A stretch of 6,657 nt of DNA from Phycisphaerae bacterium. Its GTDB lineage: Bacteria; Planctomycetota; Phycisphaerae; SM23-33. The notes under the pieces are model-generated. The model did no database searches, was not told the origin of the DNA, and worked only from the letters and a program-made list of their open reading frames with translations. Position 1 is the stretch's first letter. Each line of letters begins with the position of its first letter. Location of the stretch: contig JALHTV010000092.1 of assembly GCA_022866005.1 (NCBI GenBank), forward strand, positions 1-6,657, read 5' to 3'. Shown here piece by piece: positions 1-6,657 of the stretch. Both the position numbers and the translations under genes were made by a program.

Positions 1-840
1 CTCGCGGATCAGCTCGTTGAGGTCGCCGACGATCGCCTCCCGCAGCGTCCTTTCGTTGGCGGGGCTCTGGGAGGCGTAGATGATCCTCCGGATCACGTCG
101 GCGCCGTAGGGCGCCTGGGAGTTGTACTTGGCCGCCCTCCCGAGCGTCTGGCCGTCCCGCAGGTCCACCAGGTGGCAGACCACGGTGGTGGTGCCGATGT
201 CGGCGGCGATGCAGAAACTCCGCCGGCTGGTGTCCCCGGCCTCGACGTCGATGATCTCCGTCAGCGGGCCGCGAAAGCCGGTCACGGCCGTCACCTTCCA
301 GTCGGCCTTGCGCAGCATGGCCGGCAACAGGCGCGTGACCTTCAGCCCCATCTGGAAGTCCTTGAAGCCAGTGGCCTTGTGCAGCGCCTGCTCCAGGCGC
401 TCCAGGTCGGAGATGTTGTTCTCCAGGCGGGGGGGGCTCAGAAGAAGGCAGGTCTTGCGGACCAGCGGCGCCAGGGCGGGCCCCCGGCCGGCCGACTTGG
501 CCAGCTCCGCCAGGAAGGGCACCTCGCCCGGCACGTGCTCCGGCGCCCCCGCCAGGCGCGCCTCAGGCGGCACCTCGACCAGCAGGTCCGACTCCACGCG
601 CCCCTGGCAGGCCAGGATGTAGCCCTGCTGAATCTCCTCGCGGGTGAAGAACTCGGTGGAGCCGCCCGAGACGGTTCCCTTGCGGACGATCACGTGGCAG
701 CGACCGCAGACGCCTTCGCCGCCGCACAGGGAGTTGATGAACACCCCCGCCTGGGCGGCGGCGGCCATGAGGGTCGCGCCCGGGGCCACCTCCGTCGAGA
801 CCCCGTCGGGGGCGAACTGGACTTTGCAGGCCTTGGCCAT
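1..840 (-). CDS. acsV: Reductive activator of the corrinoid iron-sulfur protein, RACo/AcsV-type (3' end cut by window edge)
   Basis: ATP-dependent reductase that returns oxidised, inactive Co(II)-CFeSP to the Co(I) state. The frame is open from an ATG at 840 to the left edge, giving 280 residues of a family about 630 long. Residues 1-90 are a plant-type [2Fe-2S] ferredoxin domain with C39-x5-C45-x2-C48-x29-C78. A linker and middle domain follow (about 91-206), including SPPRLENNISDLERL (135-149). An ASKHA (actin-like ATPase) domain begins near 207, with the phosphate-binding motif ADIGTTTVV (213-221) and the NSQAPYGADVIRRI segment (240-253) typical of this DUF4445-type family. The order of domains matches Carboxydothermus RACo. 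Position directly after acsC supports CFeSP, rather than a methylamine or methoxy corrinoid protein (RamA-like activators), as its target. RamA proteins also carry C-terminal [4Fe-4S] clusters in place of the N-terminal [2Fe-2S] domain. An in-frame GTG 12 bases upstream is an alternative start, but the ribosome site favours the ATG. Confidence 0.93.
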   Translation of the reverse strand, partial: MAKACKVQFAPDGVSTEVAPGATLMAAAAQAGVFINSLCGGEGVCGRCHVIVRKGTVSGGSTEFFTREEIQQGYILACQGRVESDLLVEVPPEARLAGAPEHVPGEVPFLAELAKSAGRGPALAPLVRKTCLLLSPPRLENNISDLERLEQALHKATGFKDFQMGLKVTRLLPAMLRKADWKVTAVTGFRGPLTEIIDVEAGDTSRRSFCIAADIGTTTVVCHLVDLRDGQTLGRAAKYNSQAPYGADVIRRIIYASQSPANERTLREAIVGDLNELIRE

Positions 841-849
841 GATGCCCTG

Positions 850-859
850 CACCTCACCT
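850..859 (-). promoter_or_regulatory. Probable ribosome binding site of acsV
   Basis: The minus strand reads AGGTGAGGTG here. GAGGTG (850-855) sits 9 bases before the ATG at 840, a good spacing. The same bases contain an in-frame GTG at 850-852, but the only upstream purine-rich match for it would be too close to work well, so the ATG is preferred. Confidence 0.6.
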
Positions 860-886
860 GCCGGCGTTGAAGGATACTACGGCCTG

Positions 887-907
887 GCCGGACCGTCACG
901 GCCCGGC
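887..907 (-). other. GC-rich hairpin in the acsC-acsV spacer
   Basis: In the transcript, a 9-base-pair stem (GCCGGGCCG pairing with CGGUCCGGC, with one G-U pair) closes a UGA loop, starting 12 bases after the acsC stop. No U-run follows it, so it is not a standard intrinsic terminator. It could shield the 3' end of the upstream message or lower expression of acsV relative to acsC. GC-rich DNA forms such stems easily by chance, so function is uncertain. Confidence 0.5.
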
Positions 908-919
908 GGTCGGCCGAAG

Positions 920-2272
920 TCAATTGCTCTTCCACTCGCTCTTGAGGAACGGTCCGATCCCCGAGGCCTCTTTGGGGCCGACCAGGACCTCCCACCCGGA
1001 TTCCTCACCCAAAGGGGCCGCCATGACCGCGACCAGCCCGGGGATCACGAGCCGATGGTGCTTGACCTTCCCCTCGGCCCCGGCGGACTTCAAGGCGGCC
1101 GTGATGGTCTTGGGGTTGAACTTGTCGGAGGCCCAGGACGTCAGCACGCTGGTGCCCTCGGTGTCCACCGCCAGAATCCGGCACGGGATGCGCGAGGCCT
1201 CCACTTCCGACTCGACCGCGTAGTAGCTCAGCGAAAAGTTGGTGGTCACCAGCAGCGGGCTGGTCTGGGCCACTTCACCGATCTCGTAGAGTTTGGCCTC
1301 AACCTGGACCGGCTTCTGCGGGTCGGTGTAGATGTTCTGCCGGATCGTCAGGATCGGCAGCAGCAGATAGGGCTCCCAGGCGTCCGACACGATCACGGCT
1401 GCGTACTTGCAGACGTACGCGCAGGCGTCCAGGGCCGCGGCGACCTTGTCTGCACCGGCGGCGATCGCCAGCACCGGGCAGCCCAGGGGGCGGTACTTCT
1501 TGTTCAGTGCGGCGCGGCGGGAGCGGGTGAGGAAGGCCAGGGCCGCCGAGGGAGCCACGTCGCCCGGGGAGATCAGCACGTTCTTGGCGCCCTTGGCGCC
1601 CAGGGCCTCGACGCGCTCGGCGACGGTGTTCAGTTCCCCCGCCACGCAGAGGGGCGCGGCCGTCTTCTGGGCCAGATCCGCCAAGGCCGCCCAGTCGCCC
1701 GCCGAAATTTCCGGAGGGCAGTACAGCACGGGCCGTGCCCCGGCCAGGGGCCCGGTCGCCGCGGCGGCGAGGCTCTCGCCCCGCCGGCTCATCAGGACCA
1801 TCGGCACGCCGAGCTCCTTGGAGACGATCTCGGCGGCCGCGCTCATCTTCTGGGGGGAGTCGGACTCGTTGACCAGCGCGATCATGTCCGCTTGAAGGAT
1901 CTCGCCGACGCGGGGGAATTGCAGCGAGCGGAAGGCCGAGCACGCCCGGCGGATCGCCTCGGGGTCCTGGTCGTCCGAGACCCGCAGCGCCACGGCCGTG
2001 GGGTGGTAGAACTTCTCATCGTGGCGGAACAGGACCGTCTCCTGGCCCACCTCGATGAGCTTCTGCTCCGGCCCGATCTTCACCAGCCGCTGCGGTGGGG
2101 CGGAGGCCTCGCTCAGTTCGGCCCGGGCTTCCTCCGAGAGGCGCGGGCACTCGCTCAGTCCGGCCTGGCCGGCGGCGACCTTCATCGCAAAGGCCAGGCA
2201 CGTCGGCACGCCGCACTCGCGGCAGTTCTCCTTGGGGAGACGCTTGTAGATATCCAGCCCAGTCAACGCCAT
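920..2272 (-). CDS. acsC: Corrinoid iron-sulfur protein large (gamma) subunit
   Basis: Large subunit of the corrinoid iron-sulfur protein (CFeSP), which accepts a methyl group from methyl-tetrahydrofolate through AcsE and hands it to the A-cluster of AcsB. The 450 residues match the family's usual length (about 446). The N-terminal domain holds the special [4Fe-4S] site C17-x2-C20-x4-C25-x16-C42, which reduces the cobalt during activation. A TIM-barrel region covers about 58-325, and the C-terminal cobamide-binding Rossmann-like domain about 326-450, with conserved stretches TTNFSLSYYAVESEVEAS (343-360) and DTEGTSVLTSW (370-380). The start MALTGLDIYK is typical of the family and has AGGAG 7 bases upstream. 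It lies 44 bases after acsB and 79 before the activator gene. The obligate small subunit AcsD is not adjacent on the downstream side, so it must be encoded beyond the window or elsewhere. Confidence 0.97.
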   Translation of the reverse strand: MALTGLDIYKRLPKENCRECGVPTCLAFAMKVAAGQAGLSECPRLSEEARAELSEASAPPQRLVKIGPEQKLIEVGQETVLFRHDEKFYHPTAVALRVSDDQDPEAIRRACSAFRSLQFPRVGEILQADMIALVNESDSPQKMSAAAEIVSKELGVPMVLMSRRGESLAAAATGPLAGARPVLYCPPEISAGDWAALADLAQKTAAPLCVAGELNTVAERVEALGAKGAKNVLISPGDVAPSAALAFLTRSRRAALNKKYRPLGCPVLAIAAGADKVAAALDACAYVCKYAAVIVSDAWEPYLLLPILTIRQNIYTDPQKPVQVEAKLYEIGEVAQTSPLLVTTNFSLSYYAVESEVEASRIPCRILAVDTEGTSVLTSWASDKFNPKTITAALKSAGAEGKVKHHRLVIPGLVAVMAAPLGEESGWEVLVGPKEASGIGPFLKSEWKSN

Positions 2273-2279
2273 GGTCGCG

Positions 2280-2284
2280 CTCCT
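2280..2284 (-). promoter_or_regulatory. Ribosome binding site of acsC
   Basis: AGGAG on the minus strand, 7 bases before the acsC ATG, within the 44-base acsB-acsC spacer. It supports the family-typical start MALTGLDIYK. Confidence 0.85.
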
Positions 2285-2316
2285 GTGTTCTCTTGGCGGC
2301 CCAGAGGCCTTCGATT

Positions 2317-4497
2317 CTACATCAGCGGGTCCATCTTCAAGGCCGGGTGATCCACGCGCCGCAAGTGCTCCAGAAGCTGTTCCGACGTGGTCGCGACGGT
2401 CTCATCGGCAATCTTGTCCACGAAGCCCGGCAGATTCAACTCGGCGGCGCGTTTTTCGATCCGCTCGCGCATGGGGTCCTTGAGGTCCTTGGGCATCCAG
2501 ACGAGCCGCGGCAGCCCGCCCTCGGCCCGGATGAACTTGCGGCTGGCCAGGTACAGCCGGCCCACGCCCAGGAACCCCGGCGTCTGCGCGCCGCCACCGA
2601 CGCTGCCCGCCAGCGTCGAGAACGGCATGCCGATGGGGGTCTCCCCGGGGTACTCGCGGTTGACCACCATCACCCCGTTGGCGTCCGGCACGATGGCGAT
2701 GATGCACTCGAAGCACCCGCAGGAGGTCATCGGGTGCTGCATCAGGCTGTAGGCGCTGAACCGCTGCACGGACCCGTTGGAGCGTTCGTGCACGAAGGTG
2801 TTGACGCCCTCCCATTCCCCGGCCGACTCGTTGAGGCACTTGCCCTTGGCCACGGGTTGATTGCAGCCGGTGGGATTGATCTCGTAGGCGGCCTGGCCGT
2901 CCAGCCAGTTGTACGCGCCGCACAGGCCCAGGCGCTCGGGGGTGATCATGCACACGTGGTTGGGGGCGAAAGACTGGCACAGTGTGCAGGAGTAGAACGT
3001 GTCCACCGACTCATCGGTCATGCCCGCCACCCGCTCGTCGCGGGCCTCGCAGATGGGCTTGGCGCGCTGGATGAGGGAGGCGACCTCGTCGCCGTGGGTC
3101 GTGAGGGTGACGGCCACCTTGTCTACGATGCCGCCGTACTCATCGTGCAGCTTGGCGTGGAGGATCGTGCCCAGGTGCTTGAGGCGGAACCCCGACGCGA
3201 CGGCCGTCTTGCTCACGCGGCACCAGATCTGGTCGCGCTGCCCGGTGTGCATGAAGCCCATCGCCCCGTTGCAGTAGCGGTGGATCTGGCGTTCCAGGAT
3301 GCCCTCGAAGTCCTTTTTCATCTTCCGCCCAGCCGCGCGGACGTGTACGGCCAGGTCGGCGGCGCCCCCGTCTTTGACGGCGTCCAGGTCCTGCCCGCGG
3401 ACCGTGATCTCCCCGTCGGTGATCTGGTCCACCCCGGTCATCTCCAGCAGCTCCACCCCCTTGGAATACTTGCCGCCGAACTGCGCCTGCATGTCCTCGC
3501 GGCGGATTCGCTCGCCCTCAAAGGCCGGGGAGTAGGAGACGGGAATGTCGATCTCCTCGACCTTGACCTTCACGCCGCGGACCTGGACGCAGGTCGGCAC
3601 CAACTGCTGGGGATCGCTCTGCCGGACCAGCGCCTCGTAGGTGGTCACGCCCGTGGCGCGGACCTCCGGGGTGGAGGCGTCGTCGGAGATCACCGGGAAC
3701 CCCATCGCGATCGCACCCCCCCCGACGGCGTACCAGTCGTCGGGAATCGCCCCGAAGGTGATGCCGAAAGCGAAGATGCGGTCCTTGCAGTATTTCAGGC
3801 AGTTGCGCCAGTCGCCTTTCTTGTGCCCTCCGAAGGTCAGCGCCCCGCGAATGGCCCAGTCCAGCACGTAGATGGCGGAGTGGGTATCGCGGCCGACGGG
3901 CACGATGTACGTGTCCCAGCCCAGTTCCACGCCCTCCGCTATGAGCTGGTCCTTCATGCTCTTGCCATCGCGGTGGCACAGCAGGAACGTCAGGATGCTT
4001 CGCTTCTGAAGCTCGCGCACCGTGTTCACGGCGATGGCGGGGGTAGGCGCCGGGCCCAGGATGGCGGCGAAGCCCGGCATCCGGCCGTCCACCAACTGGA
4101 TGCCCAACTCGCGGAGCACCGTGTCGGAGATGAAGCCGGTGCAGCCTTCCTCGATGGATTGGCCGTCCATGTAGCGCAGGGCGCACGTGGCCTCCAGGGC
4201 CAGCAGGGTCGCAACGCCCGCGTCCAGACCGTCGCCCAGGTACGGCAGCCACATCTGGTCGGGGGGGTCTTGCGGCAGTAGCTCGCGACAGTGCGCCACC
4301 AGGGGCTTCATGTCGCCCAGGGTCTTCACTTCCAGCCCCATCAGGGCGTACGTCATCGGCAGGAAGAAGGCCGTCTCGGGGAACTGGACCTTGCCGTCCT
4401 CGCCCTTGCTGCGGATCGCTTCGGCGAGCCCGCTCTCGGCCTCCTGGACGAATCCACGAGCGCCGCGGATCACTGCCGCGATGACTTGTCTCGACAT
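2317..4497 (-). CDS. acsB: Acetyl-CoA synthase (CO dehydrogenase/acetyl-CoA synthase complex, ACS subunit)
   Basis: Catalyses acetyl-CoA formation from CO, a methyl group delivered by the corrinoid protein, and CoA; a cytoplasmic enzyme that pairs with CO dehydrogenase (AcsA). At 726 residues it matches the roughly 730 of bacterial AcsB and is far longer than archaeal CdhC, so the N-terminal CODH-contacting domain is present. All A-cluster ligands are visible: C504, C507, C516 and C526 bind the [4Fe-4S] cubane, and C593-G594-C595 is the CGC motif holding the two nickel sites. They are offset by two residues from the Moorella numbering (506, 509, 518, 528, 595-597). F510 in the SFAPNHVC segment corresponds to Moorella F512 near the A-cluster. 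Other conserved segments are GPAFEGE-like (SPAFEGERIR, 323-332), DFEGILERQIH (396-406), GGGAQTPGF (634-642) and the C-terminal HPALKMDPLM. The ATG has an AGGAG 8 bases upstream. CODH (acsA) is not adjacent here. Confidence 0.98.
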   Translation of the reverse strand: MSRQVIAAVIRGARGFVQEAESGLAEAIRSKGEDGKVQFPETAFFLPMTYALMGLEVKTLGDMKPLVAHCRELLPQDPPDQMWLPYLGDGLDAGVATLLALEATCALRYMDGQSIEEGCTGFISDTVLRELGIQLVDGRMPGFAAILGPAPTPAIAVNTVRELQKRSILTFLLCHRDGKSMKDQLIAEGVELGWDTYIVPVGRDTHSAIYVLDWAIRGALTFGGHKKGDWRNCLKYCKDRIFAFGITFGAIPDDWYAVGGGAIAMGFPVISDDASTPEVRATGVTTYEALVRQSDPQQLVPTCVQVRGVKVKVEEIDIPVSYSPAFEGERIRREDMQAQFGGKYSKGVELLEMTGVDQITDGEITVRGQDLDAVKDGGAADLAVHVRAAGRKMKKDFEGILERQIHRYCNGAMGFMHTGQRDQIWCRVSKTAVASGFRLKHLGTILHAKLHDEYGGIVDKVAVTLTTHGDEVASLIQRAKPICEARDERVAGMTDESVDTFYSCTLCQSFAPNHVCMITPERLGLCGAYNWLDGQAAYEINPTGCNQPVAKGKCLNESAGEWEGVNTFVHERSNGSVQRFSAYSLMQHPMTSCGCFECIIAIVPDANGVMVVNREYPGETPIGMPFSTLAGSVGGGAQTPGFLGVGRLYLASRKFIRAEGGLPRLVWMPKDLKDPMRERIEKRAAELNLPGFVDKIADETVATTSEQLLEHLRRVDHPALKMDPLM

Positions 4498-4501
4498 GAC
4501 A

Positions 4502-5335
4502 CTATCTCCTGTCTATCCGTTCAGCACCGATGCCGATGCGTGGGTCTCCGGAAATCAGGGCCTCGGCCATGGCCGCGGTCTGCGAGATCCGCGCGACGGT
4601 CTGTGCCCGCCGACAGGCCGGGCAGAGCCTCTCGAGCGGCACGTGCGGGGGTAGCGTGGGACGGATGTGCTCCAGGTGACGCACCGGGGCGAAGGGCCGC
4701 CCGCAGGCCTCGCAGTTGGCCAGGTCCAGATCGGTCTTCCACGTGCTCATCCGTCGCAGGGGCCCGTCGTCGATGCTGGCGACGTGCCCCGTGGGGCACA
4801 CGGCCACGCAGGCGCCGCAGCCGATGCATACGTCCGACGCCTCGTCGAACGGGGCGCCCACCCGGCGGTCCACGCCCCGGCTCGAGAAGCCCACCGCGGC
4901 AATCCGCAGGACCTCCTCGCACACGCGCACACACAGCCCGCAGACGATGCACTTCTCGTTGGGGTCGTCGGTGGGATACGGCGTCTGCGTCACTCCGTAT
5001 TTCGCCGCGAGCGCCCGCACGACGTCGCTGGCCGGCGCACGCGCCAGCAGCAGCTCCAGCACCAGCCGCCGAGTGCGCTGGACGGTCGGGGAGTCGGTCT
5101 GCACCACCAGGCCTTGCGATGCGGGGTACTGACACGACGGCACCAGGCCTTCCTTGCCGTTGGCGCTGACCTCCACCAGGCACACGCGGCAGGCGGCATA
5201 CGGCTCCAGGGCCTGGTGATGGCACAAGGTCGGAATGTCCTTGCCCGCGCGCCGGCAGACCTCCAGCACCGTCTCGCCCGGCCGGGCTTCGACCGTCTGG
5301 CCATCTATCACGATTTGGAACGTCTCCTCGGCCAT
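4502..5335 (-). CDS. HoxU/NuoG-N-like iron-sulfur electron-transfer subunit with four-cysteine tail
   Basis: A 277-residue multi-cluster electron carrier, probably the partner of the flavoprotein just upstream. Residues 1-80 are a [2Fe-2S] ferredoxin domain of the NuoG/HoxU/HndD type, with C38, C49, C52 and C68. Two [4Fe-4S] motifs follow: C129/132/135/139 and C170/173/176/180. Between residues 69 and 128 there is no cysteine or histidine, so the Cys3-His cluster usual in NuoG, HoxU and HndD is missing. The C-terminus has two CxxC pairs (C208/C211 in CEACGRPF, C238/C241 in CPACRR). From memory this resembles the end of formate-hydrogenlyase subunits HycF/HyfH and may bind zinc or iron. There is no hydrogenase H-cluster domain and no molybdopterin domain, so it is not a catalytic subunit by itself. 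The ATG lies 4 bases after the previous stop, with only a weak ribosome site, suggesting translational coupling. Its TAG stop lies 4 bases before acsB. Product names in databases could be HoxU-like or generic (2Fe-2S)-binding protein. Confidence 0.88.
   Translation of the reverse strand: MAEETFQIVIDGQTVEARPGETVLEVCRRAGKDIPTLCHHQALEPYAACRVCLVEVSANGKEGLVPSCQYPASQGLVVQTDSPTVQRTRRLVLELLLARAPASDVVRALAAKYGVTQTPYPTDDPNEKCIVCGLCVRVCEEVLRIAAVGFSSRGVDRRVGAPFDEASDVCIGCGACVAVCPTGHVASIDDGPLRRMSTWKTDLDLANCEACGRPFAPVRHLEHIRPTLPPHVPLERLCPACRRAQTVARISQTAAMAEALISGDPRIGIGAERIDRR
4506..4510 (-). promoter_or_regulatory. Ribosome binding site of acsB
   Basis: AGGAG on the minus strand, 8 bases before the acsB ATG. 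It lies inside the last codons of the preceding iron-sulfur gene, so ribosomes finishing that gene end almost on top of it. This supports the chosen acsB start and suggests translational coupling. Confidence 0.85.
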
Positions 5336-5339
5336 GTTC

Positions 5340-6657
5340 TCAGGTAATCGTCACCGCCTCAAACGGGCAGGTCTCGAAGCACGCCCTGCAACGGATGCAC
5401 TTGTCCGCTTTGATGGTCGCGGGGACCTTCTTGACGCCGCCGCGGATCGCGTCGGTCGGACAGACCTTCAGGCATCGCCCGCAGGCCTTGCACTTCTCCT
5501 GGTCGATGCCCAGGTGGATCAGCGCGGTGCACACCCCGGCCGGGCAGCGCTTGTCGACCACGTGGGCGGTGTATTCGTCCCGGAAGTGTCTCAGTGTGCT
5601 GAGGACCGGGTTGGGCGCCGTCGTCCCCAGGGCGCACAGGGACCCGGCCTTGATGCCCTCGGCCAGGTCCTCCAGGCGGGCGAGGTCCTCGACGCTGCCG
5701 GTGCCCTGGCAGATCTGCGTCAGGATCCGCAGCATGTTCTTGATGCCTTCGCGGCAGGGGGTGCACTTGCCGCAGGATTCCTCCCGCAGGAAGTTCATGA
5801 AGTACCGGGCGATGTCCACGATGCAGGTGCGATCGTCCATGACGATCATGCCGCCCGAGCCCATCATCGCCCCGGCCTCGGTGAGGGCCTCGAAGTCGAT
5901 GGGCAGGTCCAGCAGGGATTCCGGGATGACCCCGCCGGAGGGCCCCCCGGTCTGGACGGCCTTGAACGTTCGGCCCTTGGGCACGCCGCCGCCGATGTCG
6001 AAGATGATCTCCCGCAGGCGGATGCCCATGGGCACCTCGACCAGGCCGGTATTGTTGATCTTGCCCACCAGCGAGAAGACCTTCGTGCCTTTGCTGGTTT
6101 CGGTGCCCAGCCCGGCGAACCAATCCGGGCCACGGGCAATCACCAGCGGCACGGTAGCCCAGGTTTCGACGTTGTTGATGACCGTGGGCTTGCCCCACAG
6201 GCCTCGCTCGGCGGGGTACGGGGGCTTGGGGGAGGGCGTGCCCAGCCGGCCTTCGATGCTGGCGATCAGGGCAGTCTCTTCTCCGCAGACGAAGGCCCCC
6301 GCGCCTCGGCTGATGTGCACCTGGAAGTTCAACTTGCTGCCGAGGATGCCCTCGCCCAGCAGGCCGTAGTCTGCCGCCTGCTCGATCGCGACGGTGAGGT
6401 TGCGCACGGCTAAGGGGTACTCCGCCCGGACGTAGACGTAGCCCTCATCGGCGCCGATGGCGTAGGCCCCGATGAGCATCCCTTCCAGCACGCTGTGGGG
6501 GTTGCCCTCCAGGAGGGAGCGGTCCATGTAGGCCCCAGGGTCGCCCTCGTCGGCGTTGCAGATGATGTATTTCTTATCCCCCGGCCTGGCGCGGCAGATG
6601 TGCCATTTCCGCCCGGTGGGGAAGCCGCCGCCCCCTCTCCCGCGGAGCCCGCTGCGC
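5340..6657 (-). CDS. NuoF/HndC-type NAD(H)-binding flavoprotein with C-terminal 2x[4Fe-4S] domain (5' end cut by window edge)
   Basis: Likely the FMN- and NAD(H)-binding subunit of a soluble diaphorase or electron-bifurcating complex, passing electrons between NAD(H) and iron-sulfur carriers. The frame is open to the right edge, giving 438 visible residues; an ATG at 6527 lies inside conserved sequence and is not the start. In order I see the glycine-rich FMN motif GLRGRGGGGFPTGRKW (residues 3-18), CNADEGDPGAYMDRS (33-47), the nucleotide-site motif GAGAFVCGEE, the N3-type cluster cysteines C295, C298, C301 and C341, then CPAGVC and two ferredoxin motifs (C389/392/395/399 and C420/423/426/430). 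The two extra [4Fe-4S] clusters fit HndC/HydB-type hydrogenase or formate dehydrogenase flavoproteins rather than respiratory NuoF, which lacks them. Related proteins often also carry an N-terminal [2Fe-2S] thioredoxin-like domain, which would lie outside the window. The stop is TGA, 4 bases before the next gene. The family is certain; the partner enzyme is not. Confidence 0.93.
   Translation of the reverse strand, partial: RSGLRGRGGGGFPTGRKWHICRARPGDKKYIICNADEGDPGAYMDRSLLEGNPHSVLEGMLIGAYAIGADEGYVYVRAEYPLAVRNLTVAIEQAADYGLLGEGILGSKLNFQVHISRGAGAFVCGEETALIASIEGRLGTPSPKPPYPAERGLWGKPTVINNVETWATVPLVIARGPDWFAGLGTETSKGTKVFSLVGKINNTGLVEVPMGIRLREIIFDIGGGVPKGRTFKAVQTGGPSGGVIPESLLDLPIDFEALTEAGAMMGSGGMIVMDDRTCIVDIARYFMNFLREESCGKCTPCREGIKNMLRILTQICQGTGSVEDLARLEDLAEGIKAGSLCALGTTAPNPVLSTLRHFRDEYTAHVVDKRCPAGVCTALIHLGIDQEKCKACGRCLKVCPTDAIRGGVKKVPATIKADKCIRCRACFETCPFEAVTIT

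Noticed and set aside
122..622. A plus-strand open frame of 166 codons near the left edge
   Set aside because: It is antisense to the ferredoxin and linker domains of acsV, whose motifs are clear; the arginine- and serine-rich product has no recognisable features.
1..840. RamA-type activator of methyltransferase corrinoid proteins
   Set aside because: An N-terminal plant-type [2Fe-2S] domain followed by an ASKHA domain, located directly after acsC, fits RACo/AcsV better.
2273..2316. Possible terminator in the acsB-acsC spacer (GGCC-TCTG-GGCC)
   Set aside because: The stem is only four base pairs and has no following U-run, and the spacer is short and carries the acsC ribosome site, so readthrough is expected.
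644..2350. A plus-strand open frame of 568 codons opposite acsC and acsV
   Set aside because: It lies antisense to two well-supported conserved genes, its product is rich in G, R, A, H and Q with no recognisable motif, and long antisense frames are expected in GC-rich coding DNA.
2095..4281. A plus-strand open frame of 728 codons opposite acsB
   Set aside because: It is the reverse-strand shadow of acsB; it has no domain motif, has the low-complexity composition typical of such shadows, and runs across the acsB-acsC boundary.
4502..5335. An [FeFe] hydrogenase (HndD/HydA) assignment based on the N-terminal cluster domains
   Set aside because: The H-cluster domain and its cysteine motifs are absent; the gene ends at 277 residues and acsB begins 4 bases later, so it is not a frameshifted hydrogenase.
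1..6657. CRISPR arrays, tRNA/rRNA genes, insertion sequences or long direct repeats
   Set aside because: None seen: nearly the whole window is occupied by five conserved genes, and no regular repeats or terminal inverted repeats stand out.

Overview
The window is a high-GC stretch of bacterial DNA filled by five tightly packed genes, all on the minus strand. It is best read as part of one operon of the Wood-Ljungdahl (reductive acetyl-CoA) pathway, running from the right edge to the left edge. In transcription order the genes are: a 5'-truncated NuoF/HndC-type flavoprotein (5340-6657), a HoxU/NuoG-N-like iron-sulfur protein (4502-5335), acetyl-CoA synthase acsB (2317-4497), the corrinoid iron-sulfur protein large subunit acsC (920-2272), and a 3'-truncated acsV/RACo-type reductive activator of the corrinoid protein (1-840). 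The gaps are 4, 4, 44 and 79 bases. No promoter or terminator could be recognised, so the transcript probably continues past both edges.

The genes form a coherent unit. AcsB condenses CO, a methyl group and CoA into acetyl-CoA at its Ni-Fe-S A-cluster. AcsC, with its partner AcsD (not in the window), carries the methyl group on a cobamide. AcsV uses ATP and a [2Fe-2S] ferredoxin domain to rescue inactive Co(II) corrinoid. The two upstream genes form a diaphorase-like electron-transfer pair: an FMN/NAD(H) flavoprotein with extra ferredoxin-type clusters, and a small multi-cluster protein. They could connect NAD(H) to ferredoxin, formate dehydrogenase, methylene-THF reductase or CO dehydrogenase, but the real partner lies outside the window.

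The organism should be an anaerobe with the bacterial form of the pathway: AcsB is full length (726 residues) and has the N-terminal CODH-interacting domain that archaeal CdhC lacks. The GC-rich codon use argues against a typical low-GC Firmicute acetogen. A high-GC anaerobic lineage such as Planctomycetota, Desulfobacterota or Chloroflexota is plausible, but the sequence alone does not decide this.

The core genes belong to known families. The least ordinary parts are the diaphorase pair joined directly to acsB, and the small subunit, which lacks the Cys/His cluster of NuoG/HoxU proteins and ends in a four-cysteine tail resembling HycF/HyfH. I see no RNA genes, mobile elements, CRISPR arrays or broken genes.
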